DNA of 64,000 nt from Cellulosilyticum sp. (GTDB lineage Bacteria > Bacillota > Clostridia > Lachnospirales > Cellulosilyticaceae). Both the position numbers and the translations under genes were made by a program. Every line of letters starts with the position of its first letter. Position 1 is the stretch's first letter. The stretch covers positions 62,001 to 126,000 of the forward strand of contig SVDC01000002.1 in the NCBI GenBank assembly GCA_015058045.1, in the 5' to 3' direction. Below, piece by piece: positions 9,318 to 18,995 of the stretch. The notes beneath the pieces were generated by a model. That model was not told the DNA's origin. It searched no databases and was given only the letters and a program-made list of their open reading frames with translations.

Positions 9318-11324
9318 TTAATCATAAACGCCATTTTGAATAGCATTATAGTATGACTGAGCAGATGCTCGTCTACTATCAAGACCTATATACCACCATC
9401 CGTTTGATCTAACGGTAGTATATCCAAATTTAGCATTTTTATATTTAGGATTATTAGCCTTCCAGGTAGCAATCCCTGCTTCAGTCTGGAAGTTAGCAGG
9501 ACGCTCAAATGCTCTACAAAATATATCGGTTGCTGTTTGTACGTCAGTTGCAGTTATAAAAGCATCATAAGCATTCATTGTTTTCCCACCAACAGTAACA
9601 GTATAGCCTATTTGTTGTGATTGCAATTCTTGATTAACCAAGTAAGAAGCTTGAGCTCTAATGTCTGTAACTTCAAGCCCTAAACTTGCAGCGTGATTAA
9701 TTAGTGCAGTTTTTCGTCCACCAAGCCATTGAGCTATACCAACTGAGCCCTGATCACCTTTCATTGCAGTTCTAAAACCATTTTCGTGTTGTAGATTACC
9801 CATAACACCTGCAATACATACATCGGAAAGGCCATATGCTTTCAGATATTGGTATACTACTTTTTGATTAGAGCCTTCGACGTTTTCCAGTGATACATTA
9901 TTTGCAATAGTTGATATTACAGAGTTTGATTCTCGCTCAGAATTGAGAGGAGTATCGTAATCAAGATGGTACAATTCATAGTTCTCATCATTGGAAATAG
10001 CTCTTATTTGATCAGTTCTGGTGCGCATGAAATTGTAATTATCAACAGTAGCAGACCATTTTTTATTACTGTATTGTGTGCCTATAGAAACATCGTTGCT
10101 ATCTTGTCCCATAGAAAAAAGGCTATATACATCATAAGGATATATTGTAATTACAACATAATTTGCATCACTTGAATTACTTTCATTATCATCAACCTTA
10201 GCATAGTAGCTTATATAGTAAAGATGTTTTACAGTACTATCAGCCTTCATAAATTCAGAGAAGCGAGCAGTGTCAAATTCTTCTGGATTATATCCCTCTT
10301 CGCTTTCATATTGTTCTTCATCTAACAATATGCCTGCAACTGATAATATATCTCCATAATTAGAATTTTGATAAACTTTATCCCAGGAATCAGAATTAGT
10401 CTGAGCTAATGTTTTCTTTGATTTCCACCAACTATAACCGTTTTGTTTGCAATATGCTTTTGCATCTTTTAAAGCAAGAGCATACGAAGCTTTTAGTGCT
10501 GACTCAATCTCAGTATAGTTTGATTTTAAGGAATCATTGTACTGTTGATTATGTTCATAACCAGTTAACTCATATGCGCTTGCACCATCCACAGAAATAT
10601 CTGTTTGCTCACCTTCTGTATCGGAAAAGCCTCCAAATAAGTTTGTGAAAAAAGATGTAATAGCATCTGTGAATCCTGCCCATGCGCCTGAAGCTCCTTC
10701 AGTAACAGCTTCAAATTCATAAGCAAGAACAGCCTTTAATGAATCTGGAGTCAATATATTGGCAAACGTTGAAATTAAAAATAAAACCATTAAAATCGCC
10801 CATGCAATTAAAAGGATTTTTATTTTTAAAATAGTAAAAGCTATTTTTGCTTTTATTCCGCTAGTGAGTCTACCAACAATTCCGTCTCCATCTTCGACAT
10901 CCTCATCGGTTTCATCATCATCTTCATCCTCGTCTTCTACGTCACTATTGTTATCTTCATTTGCTTCGTCACTATCATCTTTTCCGTCGGAATCCTTATC
11001 GTTTTGCTTATCTATATCAGATTTTCCGTTTTCATCATCATTTGATGATTCCTCCTGGTCATTTATTCCATCTTCGTCAAAATCATCGTTGTCATCATCA
11101 ATTTCGTTATCAGAGTTATCATCATCATAACTATCATCTAAATTATTAGCAGAAGAGGGTGGCATATCGTCACCCTCTTTGTTACTACCAATATTGCTAA
11201 GTAAATCAGATATATTGTTATAAGCATTTTGCATGTCTAGCACAGACTGAGCTGCTTTATCAAGGCCAGAAGGGTCATCATTTAATTGCAATTCATCATT
11301 ATCGTCCCATTCTAAATGTGCCAT
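9318..11324 (-). CDS. T4SS-associated membrane protein with very acidic N-terminus and C-terminal phage-type lysozyme domain
   Basis: 668 aa; D/E/N-rich residues about 60-150, one TM, then VYQYLKAYGLSDVCIAGVMGNLQHENGFRTAMKGDQGSVGIAQW. Confidence 0.75.
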   Translation of the reverse strand: MAHLEWDDNDELQLNDDPSGLDKAAQSVLDMQNAYNNISDLLSNIGSNKEGDDMPPSSANNLDDSYDDDNSDNEIDDDNDDFDEDGINDQEESSNDDENGKSDIDKQNDKDSDGKDDSDEANEDNNSDVEDEDEDDDETDEDVEDGDGIVGRLTSGIKAKIAFTILKIKILLIAWAILMVLFLISTFANILTPDSLKAVLAYEFEAVTEGASGAWAGFTDAITSFFTNLFGGFSDTEGEQTDISVDGASAYELTGYEHNQQYNDSLKSNYTEIESALKASYALALKDAKAYCKQNGYSWWKSKKTLAQTNSDSWDKVYQNSNYGDILSVAGILLDEEQYESEEGYNPEEFDTARFSEFMKADSTVKHLYYISYYAKVDDNESNSSDANYVVITIYPYDVYSLFSMGQDSNDVSIGTQYSNKKWSATVDNYNFMRTRTDQIRAISNDENYELYHLDYDTPLNSERESNSVISTIANNVSLENVEGSNQKVVYQYLKAYGLSDVCIAGVMGNLQHENGFRTAMKGDQGSVGIAQWLGGRKTALINHAASLGLEVTDIRAQASYLVNQELQSQQIGYTVTVGGKTMNAYDAFITATDVQTATDIFCRAFERPANFQTEAGIATWKANNPKYKNAKFGYTTVRSNGWWYIGLDSRRASAQSYYNAIQNGVYD

Positions 11325-11338
11325 ACAATATGTCCTTT

Positions 11339-13603
11339 CTATACATCTTGAGGAGCAGTTGGCTTAGCTTCTTGTTTCTCTCTATGAGGCGAAACAACGC
11401 CACCACGAATAACTGATGCACCTCGCTTTACAGCTGATACATGGTTAGAAGCAGGAGTATAATCAAATGATTGTTTTTCTCCATTTCTCATGTTGCAATT
11501 AAGTACGTACCCGCTTGAAGAATCTTTACCATTAATATATTCAACTGAACGAATTTCCTTAATACCAAATCCTGCAAACCCTGCGGGAGCATTATCGTTG
11601 ACTCTGAGAGTTCTGCGAATATCATTTTCTGGTATTATGTAATTTTTATTTTCATCTTTTGCATCCCATCTTGTAGTGCTGTCAATGCCATCAGTAAGTG
11701 TATAAGCTCCATTGAATTCTTGACACATATTAGCAGCCCTAAATGTAGTGCCATCCTGTGCTTTCATTACACCGTTAAAGCTACTGCCATCCTTGTTGTA
11801 GTCGATATGAGGTATACCACCTTCATTACTAAATGTGTAATGCGATAAGTCTTCATCATTACCATGTGCATCCATAACTGAATGTATGTCGTCAGCCGTA
11901 AATCCACCTAAAGAAGAAATTGGATTTCCACTTATATCGTTAGAATTAAATGCATCCTCACTCATTATGTCATTTAAAACGATACCGTCTTCCATCTCTG
12001 CTAACGAACCATTACTAAATGCCATATGCATAGCATCTCCGTTTGTTCCAGTTAAACCTATGCTATTAGCAGAGGCATCTGTACCAAGAACAAAGTTTGA
12101 GCTACCCATGTCTGTAGTGGCAGTGCCAACAAGATTTCCTTTTTGATCCATAGTTACATCTGAGAATGTAAGAGCTGCATCATTTGATAATCCCATTGCA
12201 TTTCTAATATTGTCTGAGCCAATTACATCATTTAACAAATGATTAGCATAGGCTGCTTGATCCTCAGCCCCGAGCATATTGTAAGAAGAGAGGAAAGCAC
12301 CTTTTTCTGCAAGATCTCCAGAACGTCTAAACATTCTGTCCATTGCTTCCTGCTGACCAACTCCTAAATGCTCATTGCCATCATTCATTGCTCGACCAAT
12401 AGCTCCACCTAATGAACTTCTCATTGCGGCCATAGCAGCGGCATCTCCTATACCCATTCCACCAAGAGCTGTTCCAACCTTAGCAAGAGGAACATTATTA
12501 GAAATAGCAGCGGCACCTATTAATCCCTTAGCTGCCATGTTTCTTGTCTTAGCACCAAGGTGTGACATGTTGTGAGCCGCCTGAAGCATATTATCTAGCA
12601 GGGATCCCCCAGAAGAACCGATTACGAAACCGTGCTCTCTCATAAATTGTTCTATAGAAACACCAATATTTATCCATCCAATAATGAAGAATATTGCAAG
12701 GAAATTACCGCTACTTACTTGCATAAACCAATTTGTCATACGAATGATAAAAACAGAAAGGATTATTGCAATTCCTTCGTTCGTGAAGCCACCTAAATAG
12801 TTAAGGAATATATTTTCAGTAGCTGTACTTACATAGGTAGAACAAGCAAGAGGATACGTAATATACATGAAGCACCACTTGGCATATCTTCTAGCTAACT
12901 CAATTATTAACTTCATGTAGTTATATAATATTGAGCCCAAGAAATATACTTCTACTATTGCAGCTAGAAAACCAATAAGTAAACCGCCATCAACAGCTGC
13001 CTGTTCTTCAGGTGTTATTACTGTGCCTGTTCCAATATTATCGTTTAGCACCCAGTTGCCGTTTTCATCTGTGGTTACTGATGATGACATGTAATTGTCT
13101 ACATTAGAAGCTCCAATACTATCAAGCAACGATGTTGTACCATCAGAATTAGCTGCCTTTAATACACCGCTGTCGCCTTCAATGCCTTCTCCTACAAGTG
13201 GTACTATTACACCATCGTAAAAGAAATCTACGGTCACGGATATAACATTCGTACATAGAAATTTGCTAGATGAAATAAGAATGATGCAGATAACTGAACG
13301 AATAAACATTGTTCTTAAGTTATCTTTGACATCTTTATCCTTATAAGTCCTATTAATAACGGAAACGCCCACATTCCAGGCAAATAAAATAACGAGTATT
13401 ACAAATGCTGTATTCTGAAAGGTTGAATAGATGTTATCAACATTCTCAGAGCCATTTATTATATGTTCGTTAAAATATGATGGAGTAGGGCGGAAGTTAT
13501 CTAAGTCAAAAAATCCTATTATAGCGTTTAGTAATCCGCTTACTAAACGCATCATCCAAGAACCAATTGTACTTAGTACTTCATCTGTAATATTTTTTAG
13601 CAT
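11339..13603 (-). CDS. VirB6/TrbL-like polytopic T4SS membrane protein
   Basis: 754 aa, multiple TM segments, long Gly/Ala-rich C-terminal region, between VirB2-like and lysozyme genes. Confidence 0.65.
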   Translation of the reverse strand: MLKNITDEVLSTIGSWMMRLVSGLLNAIIGFFDLDNFRPTPSYFNEHIINGSENVDNIYSTFQNTAFVILVILFAWNVGVSVINRTYKDKDVKDNLRTMFIRSVICIILISSSKFLCTNVISVTVDFFYDGVIVPLVGEGIEGDSGVLKAANSDGTTSLLDSIGASNVDNYMSSSVTTDENGNWVLNDNIGTGTVITPEEQAAVDGGLLIGFLAAIVEVYFLGSILYNYMKLIIELARRYAKWCFMYITYPLACSTYVSTATENIFLNYLGGFTNEGIAIILSVFIIRMTNWFMQVSSGNFLAIFFIIGWINIGVSIEQFMREHGFVIGSSGGSLLDNMLQAAHNMSHLGAKTRNMAAKGLIGAAAISNNVPLAKVGTALGGMGIGDAAAMAAMRSSLGGAIGRAMNDGNEHLGVGQQEAMDRMFRRSGDLAEKGAFLSSYNMLGAEDQAAYANHLLNDVIGSDNIRNAMGLSNDAALTFSDVTMDQKGNLVGTATTDMGSSNFVLGTDASANSIGLTGTNGDAMHMAFSNGSLAEMEDGIVLNDIMSEDAFNSNDISGNPISSLGGFTADDIHSVMDAHGNDEDLSHYTFSNEGGIPHIDYNKDGSSFNGVMKAQDGTTFRAANMCQEFNGAYTLTDGIDSTTRWDAKDENKNYIIPENDIRRTLRVNDNAPAGFAGFGIKEIRSVEYINGKDSSSGYVLNCNMRNGEKQSFDYTPASNHVSAVKRGASVIRGGVVSPHREKQEAKPTAPQDV

Positions 13604-13671
13604 GATATAAAACCTCTAAATAAAGAAGGAGCTGCAAGTTGCAGCCCCTTGTATCTTTGTATTGTTTGTAG

Positions 13672-14034
13672 TTACGCTGCGTTCCTGAATACATCGAAGA
13701 TTGCACTGAATGAACCATAGATGAAAGTACCACCGATACCAAACGCTACAGCAACAGCAATAGAAATACCTGCTAATTTAAACTTCTGAGTAGCATCTTT
13801 TGATGAAAATAGACCCCAGAAGAAAAAGAAGATTGCTGCGGCTATTGCCAGGACAATAGTAACTGGGGCAATAAGATCAATAAAATTGATTGCGCCCTGT
13901 TTAATAGCTTCGTCTGATTCCCAGACGTTAGAACAGTTAATTACTGTAGTTGATACTGTAACTACAGCAGGTAAGACAAAAGCCATTAGCTTGTAACAAC
14001 TTTCTTTGATTGAATTGAAAAGTTTTGTAAACAT
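13672..14034 (-). CDS. VirB2/TrbC-like small membrane protein (pilin-like)
   Basis: 120 aa, hydrophobic segments, first gene of T4SS operon. Confidence 0.5.
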   Translation of the reverse strand: MFTKLFNSIKESCYKLMAFVLPAVVTVSTTVINCSNVWESDEAIKQGAINFIDLIAPVTIVLAIAAAIFFFFWGLFSSKDATQKFKLAGISIAVAVAFGIGGTFIYGSFSAIFDVFRNAA

Positions 14035-14119
14035 TTCATCCTCCTTGTATTTTTGTAAATAATTAATTTTTTATAACTTTTACCTAAAGGATAATATACC
14101 AAAAAAATTACAAAAAGAC

Positions 14120-14146
14120 AATATAATAGCTTACAATCACTTTTTA
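14120..14146 (-). promoter_or_regulatory. promoter of the shared GTGAT-N7-TATTAT class, upstream of the VirB2-like operon
   Basis: minus strand AAAAAGTGATTGTAAGCTATTATATTG. Confidence 0.6.
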
Positions 14147-14192
14147 TAACATAATATAAAAGAGCCAGTTAAAATACTGACTCTTTACGAAC

Positions 14193-14714
14193 TTATTGTC
14201 TAAATTGTTCAAGGAGAGAAAAATCAAAATCTTCCAGTTCATCGTCATCAATAAAGTTATCATCGTCATCATTATTTGACGCTTGTATTACATTATCTGA
14301 AGGATTGTTGAAAGCTTCATCGCTGTTATTAGCCTGCATTGGAGCTGAAGCGATAGAAGAGGTTGGAATTATTCCATTATTGGCCTGGATTGTATTCAAT
14401 GCTACTAAGATTGAATTTGCTAATTCATTCATTCCCTGCACTGGATTGGTAACGGGAGAAACCATTGGTTGTAAATCTAAATTTCCATTTGGTAAATTAA
14501 AGTCTACTGGAATAATACCTGCTAATTTTTTTGCATCATCATCCGTAAGTGAAACTAATGTTTCCTCGGATGCCAGATTGTTGTTCTCCAAAAATCGATA
14601 TATTAACGAAGCTATAAATGTACCTTGATAGTGATACAATTTGTCTAAAAACATCGAAGCTAATTTTCCCTTTTCATTCTGCGGTAGTTTGATGTTTTTC
14701 CTTTTTGTACTCAT
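14193..14714 (-). CDS. ParR-like DNA-binding adaptor (candidate)
   Basis: 173 aa directly downstream of ParM-like actin; short basic N-terminal region, acidic tail. Confidence 0.5.
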   Translation of the reverse strand: MSTKRKNIKLPQNEKGKLASMFLDKLYHYQGTFIASLIYRFLENNNLASEETLVSLTDDDAKKLAGIIPVDFNLPNGNLDLQPMVSPVTNPVQGMNELANSILVALNTIQANNGIIPTSSIASAPMQANNSDEAFNNPSDNVIQASNNDDDDNFIDDDELEDFDFSLLEQFRQ

Positions 14715-14729
14715 TTAGCATCTCCCCTT

Positions 14730-15707
14730 TTATAAATTGCGACATTCAGCTTTTAAAAGCTTCTCGTAACCTACTGCATTAGCTCTAGGATTTGTAATAA
14801 AATCACATAACCTGATAAGCTTATTCTCCTTAATGAATTTGCGGAAGAGCTTGCTACCTCCACCAAGGAAAATGACAGGCTTTGAATTAAACTCTAACCC
14901 TTTTTCACGAAGCTTATTAATGATGTTGTCACACCATTCTCTTGCCATTTTCTTGATTACAGCGATTTCCTCTGCTGAACAAATTGTAACCTCATCTTTC
15001 AAAACGCTTTCAATTGTTGAGGCATCAATTGTATAACCAAAGTCTCGATTAATTACATTCTCAATCTCATCGAACATTTTTAAGACACCTAGATCAAGTG
15101 ATACACAACCGTCAACTACAGGCTTGCCTACATGGATAGGAACAACATCAACAGTGTATCCACCTATATCGATTGCATAATAATCCTTGAATTTATTTGA
15201 AACAAAATCTGGATTTTTAGGTTTATATGTTACAACAGCAGCATAATCTTGAGGATATATACATACTTGCTTGAGATTAAACTTAAATTTTATGTCGTTG
15301 TATATAAACTCTATGCCACCTTCGAATTTCTCTTTATAGTAATTCTTGAGATTTTCAGAAAGAGAGGCCATGTGCGAAGGTGGAAGACCAACACCTAAAT
15401 ATAAATCAGAGTATGCTTCAATTTCTTTTTTTACAGCCAAATCGTCGTTTTTGTCCTTACATCTATCAACTAATTCCTTTGCGATACCATAAAGAGTAAG
15501 AATGAAACACCTGTCATCAGTGGTCTTATCCTTAACATATGGAAATCTTTCTAGTGTTGGGACATATGTATGATTATTAACTGTAATAACATCAATAGCT
15601 CCGAATGGAGCTTTAGGGTATGCTTTGTATCCTGATGTCGTAGTTGTGTTCGCTGATTTGGTGTCATAATTACCGACATCAATACCAATATAAGCCTTTT
15701 TACCCAT
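14730..15707 (-). CDS. parM: ParM/StbA-like plasmid segregation actin
   Basis: IGIDVGNYDTKSA phosphate-1 motif, YAIDIGGYTVDVVPI, VIFLGGGSKLF. Confidence 0.82.
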   Translation of the reverse strand: MGKKAYIGIDVGNYDTKSANTTTTSGYKAYPKAPFGAIDVITVNNHTYVPTLERFPYVKDKTTDDRCFILTLYGIAKELVDRCKDKNDDLAVKKEIEAYSDLYLGVGLPPSHMASLSENLKNYYKEKFEGGIEFIYNDIKFKFNLKQVCIYPQDYAAVVTYKPKNPDFVSNKFKDYYAIDIGGYTVDVVPIHVGKPVVDGCVSLDLGVLKMFDEIENVINRDFGYTIDASTIESVLKDEVTICSAEEIAVIKKMAREWCDNIINKLREKGLEFNSKPVIFLGGGSKLFRKFIKENKLIRLCDFITNPRANAVGYEKLLKAECRNL

Positions 15708-15928
15708 TTATCGAACCTCCTTGTATGTTAGAAAAAATTATTGTATTATATTTTAACGCATATATAGTAACGCAATATAACATATTTGTAAAGAATAAAA
15801 CGCTATTAATAACAACTTTTTAAAACAAGAAAGACGCTTTTTATGACGCTTTTATATTGTAAAAACGATTTTTTTCTTTTAAAATTAGCTTGTAAGGACA
15901 AATTTTGACCTCGAAGGAGATAAAAGAA

Positions 15929-16918
15929 ATGGCAAACGAAATAGTGATGTTACCACTAAGTAAGCTAAAGCCTAATCCAGATAATGTTAAGATTTTTAAT
16001 ATGGCCAAAATAGATGCATTGGCGCAAAGTATAAAAAAGGACGGCTTTATTGGAGCTATAGAAGTAATAAAAGTTGATAAAGATACATATGAAATCTTAT
16101 CTGGCCATAGAAGATATGAGGCTATGAAGCTTTTAGGAAATAAGGAAATCCCTGCGATAGTTCTTGAGAATATCGATGAGATTACTAAAAGCAGAACATT
16201 GTTGTCAGCAAATATAAATAATAGAGAGCTAACAGCTATGGATAAAGCTAGAGCAATTAATTATTATATTGAACATGTTTCAAGGCCATCTGGTTCTACA
16301 AACACTCTTGATGATGCGGCAGAGTTTTTCAGTATAAGTAAATCCTCGGTTAAGAATTACAGAAAACTAACTAAATTTTCCAAGAAGTTGCAGGCAGTAT
16401 TAGAAGAAGATCTTATTTCTTATACAGGCCTTGTAGATGATGTAACAAGTTTTGATGCAAAGACACAAGATAAGCTTGCCGATGACATAAGAAAAGCTGT
16501 AAGTGAAAATGACGGTGAAGACTTAGGTTTCAAACGTGTAAGACAGTTAGTTCATAATATATCACTTGAGATTGCAAGAGAAGAGAATAGAGCAAAATCA
16601 TTAGAAGATAAAAAGCTTGATAGAGAAGAAAAGGAAGCTCAAAAAGAATTTGTAGAAATAAAAGCGCAGGAAGCTAAAGAAGAAGAGAAAAAGTCTGTAA
16701 ACTCTATAGGCACTTCTTTATTTGAGGAATTTGGTGGAATGGCAGCGTATGGTTTTGAGCAGGGTTCCTCTATCGATGATGAGACAGAATATGCTGATGA
16801 AAAAATAAATGAGGCAGTCGATTTGCTCAAAATTGCACTTAGAAGAGAGGTTAAGGGCGATATAAGTAGCCAGTTGAAACAACTAAGACAAATGATTGAT
16901 AAACTCGAAAAAATGTAA
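15929..16918 (+). CDS. second ParB-like protein
   Basis: LSKLKPNPDNVK..., EILSGHRRYEAMKLLG; ATG at 15929 follows GGAG. Confidence 0.82.
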   Translation: MANEIVMLPLSKLKPNPDNVKIFNMAKIDALAQSIKKDGFIGAIEVIKVDKDTYEILSGHRRYEAMKLLGNKEIPAIVLENIDEITKSRTLLSANINNRELTAMDKARAINYYIEHVSRPSGSTNTLDDAAEFFSISKSSVKNYRKLTKFSKKLQAVLEEDLISYTGLVDDVTSFDAKTQDKLADDIRKAVSENDGEDLGFKRVRQLVHNISLEIAREENRAKSLEDKKLDREEKEAQKEFVEIKAQEAKEEEKKSVNSIGTSLFEEFGGMAAYGFEQGSSIDDETEYADEKINEAVDLLKIALRREVKGDISSQLKQLRQMIDKLEKM

Positions 16919-16924
16919 AATAAA

Positions 16925-16970
16925 AGGACTCTAAAGCGTAAAGCTAAAGAGTCCTATTTTATTGCTATGC
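16925..16970. terminator. bidirectional terminator
   Basis: aaaataaaaggactcta...taaagagtcctatttta. Confidence 0.7.
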
Positions 16971-16980
16971 TATAGCAATA

Positions 16981-18198
16981 TTAAGCAGCCCATTCAAAGT
17001 CATAATCATGCTCCTTGTAATCAAGGAATACACTGTTTGCAACAATATCATTGTAGCGAAGCTTTGTAGAAGGGCTAGTGAGCTGTGTAGACTGCACAGT
17101 TTTCTTCTCAAACTCAGATAAAATCTCGATAAGCTGACAATACACATCAATAGCTGTACAAGTCATGTACATATTATCGAATGTTTCAGCGATATCTAAT
17201 GAGATCTGCTTTGGAAGTCTAAGAGTCATGCATAAATGTCTTAAACAACCACCAGGATTTTTAATCTTTGTATTGGCCATCTTTTCCAATACATTCTCCA
17301 AGTCAGAGATTAATGGCATTACTTTTGGCAAAATGTTTGTTGTCCATTTTGTAATTGAAGCTCCAGTAGAGTGCTTCATGCCAATACCATCAGTAAATGG
17401 CATCTTGTAAGAAATCTTTCCATCGTCGTTTAAAACGCAAAGGAAAGGAGAAACTTTAGCAGTAGAATTTCCAACATCAGATGTAACAAATGTTAATCCG
17501 ATTTTCCATTCTTTGTTTTCTACGTTTGTTCCGATTAAGATGTCTTTGATGGTTTTTTCTGCATCCTCATCATGTAAAAGAAAGTCTGCAGAAAGAAACT
17601 CGTGATTTACCTGAGAGCCAACGAATTCAAAATCAGCCCATTCGCAAGAGAGAGCTGTTTCAAGTTCATTGAGCAATTCATTGGTAGACAATACCTCATA
17701 CTTAGAAGAGCGAACAGTGGCAATCTTATTGTCTCTAAATAAAACTTTGCAGTTTTCTTTATAAAGAGCGAGACAAGTAGAGATAATATTTGCCTTGACG
17801 GTTGGATCAAGAGCATCCACCATATTCTTTTCTTCTACATTTCTAATAGAACGGCCGCCAAGTCCTGCTCTCTCTAATAGTGGTGAGATAGCAGTATAGC
17901 GAAGAGGGAATGTTCCTAGACCACCCTTGTTATTAGGGCATTCAAGTACGAGGCCCATTTCACCGTACTCTGGGTTCATTGCTTCAACAATTTGTTCCTC
18001 AGAAATTTCTGGAGAAGGTAATTGTGAAAGACATGCCTGAGCTAAAATAGGTGAATCAAGTGGTAAACCAACGGCTTTTAATTCGTTAACATAAGGCTCA
18101 CGCCATACGTCAGTGCGTTCACGAGTCTCAACAAACTCGTGAAAATTTTCGAGATTATCGATTTTAATTTCTTCAAAGTCCTTTAAAAAGGTATTCAT
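16981..18198 (-). CDS. DUF932-like phage/plasmid protein (tentative)
   Basis: 405 aa, good SD (AAGGAGG); similarity by general pattern only. Confidence 0.5.
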   Translation of the reverse strand: MNTFLKDFEEIKIDNLENFHEFVETRERTDVWREPYVNELKAVGLPLDSPILAQACLSQLPSPEISEEQIVEAMNPEYGEMGLVLECPNNKGGLGTFPLRYTAISPLLERAGLGGRSIRNVEEKNMVDALDPTVKANIISTCLALYKENCKVLFRDNKIATVRSSKYEVLSTNELLNELETALSCEWADFEFVGSQVNHEFLSADFLLHDEDAEKTIKDILIGTNVENKEWKIGLTFVTSDVGNSTAKVSPFLCVLNDDGKISYKMPFTDGIGMKHSTGASITKWTTNILPKVMPLISDLENVLEKMANTKIKNPGGCLRHLCMTLRLPKQISLDIAETFDNMYMTCTAIDVYCQLIEILSEFEKKTVQSTQLTSPSTKLRYNDIVANSVFLDYKEHDYDFEWAA

Positions 18199-18226
18199 GT
18201 TTTTTATCCTCCTTAGATAAAAATTG

Positions 18227-18290
18227 AGCCACCCGTCGGTGACTATTAATAATCACCTTTAGGTGCCTCTCACGTTAAGAGGATATTCAT
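18227..18290 (-). ncRNA. structured 5' UTR (alternative-pairing leader), 18-bp core AGCCACCCGTCGGTGACT
   Basis: CCTCT..AGAGG, CACCTAAAGGTG and AGTCACCGACGGGTGGCT hairpins; alternative GGTGATTATT:AATAGTCACC. Confidence 0.65.
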
Positions 18291-18331
18291 TTATGTAATC
18301 ATCATAAAAGATGTTGTTTCATTAACAAAAA

Positions 18332-18430
18332 AATACCCCTGCTAAGCTAGGAGTTTCCTTTGTTAACGGGGGTATTAATAAGTTTAATTTATTTACTTGT
18401 ACATAATATCATATAATCATTACATTTTCA
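18332..18430 (-). promoter_or_regulatory. promoter plus promoter-proximal terminator-like hairpin leader (Att-1)
   Basis: minus: ATTATATGATATTATGTACAAGTAAATAA ... AATACCCCCGTTAACAAAGGAAACTCCTAGCTTAGCAGGGGTATTTTTTT. Confidence 0.75.
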
Positions 18431-18431
18431 A

Positions 18432-18983
18432 TTATGATTTCACTTTAGATACGTAAACATAATAACTATCCTGGACAATATACGTATCGTCATCATCAAT
18501 ATATGCACGATTTTCTGTTATATAAGCAGTAATTTGATTTCCTTTTTTGGCTTTAAAAGCACGAGGTACGGGCAATCTTATTAGCTGATCATCTTTAGTG
18601 ATTATGCGTACATAAAAGGATTTGTCTACGAAGAAGTCTTTTTCTTTTTCTAGTTTCTTAGTAATTACGTTTTTGGCATTTGGCAAATTTGAATCATAAT
18701 AATCGCCAACAACTTTGATTACTTTGCCATTAAGGTAATTATCTATCTTAATAGATACAACAGCAATACCAGTTATTCCAAAGAGTAATCCAAATAAAAT
18801 CAAATAAGGATTAAGTGTCACTATACTAAGTACCAGAGATACAAATATGAATACGAACCACAATATGATTGTGTTCATAAAGCGACTCTGCATAATTTCA
18901 TCTATATCAAAAAATGTAGCATTAGCGTACTCGCCTCTACCTTTATAAATCTTAGATATAAGACCACGGAATTTTTCTACCAT
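18432..18983 (-). CDS. two-TM membrane protein
   Basis: ATG at 18983 after GGAGGTGTGT; two hydrophobic segments. Confidence 0.6.
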   Translation of the reverse strand: MVEKFRGLISKIYKGRGEYANATFFDIDEIMQSRFMNTIILWFVFIFVSLVLSIVTLNPYLILFGLLFGITGIAVVSIKIDNYLNGKVIKVVGDYYDSNLPNAKNVITKKLEKEKDFFVDKSFYVRIITKDDQLIRLPVPRAFKAKKGNQITAYITENRAYIDDDDTYIVQDSYYVYVSKVKS

Positions 18984-18995
18984 ACACACCTCCAA

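Noticed and set aside
10759-11149. Plus-strand Ser-rich or His-rich ORFs (also 32675-32992 and 19435-19665)
   Set aside because: Mirror-frame translations of acidic GAT/GAA repeats in the minus-strand genes; low-complexity composition, no SD.
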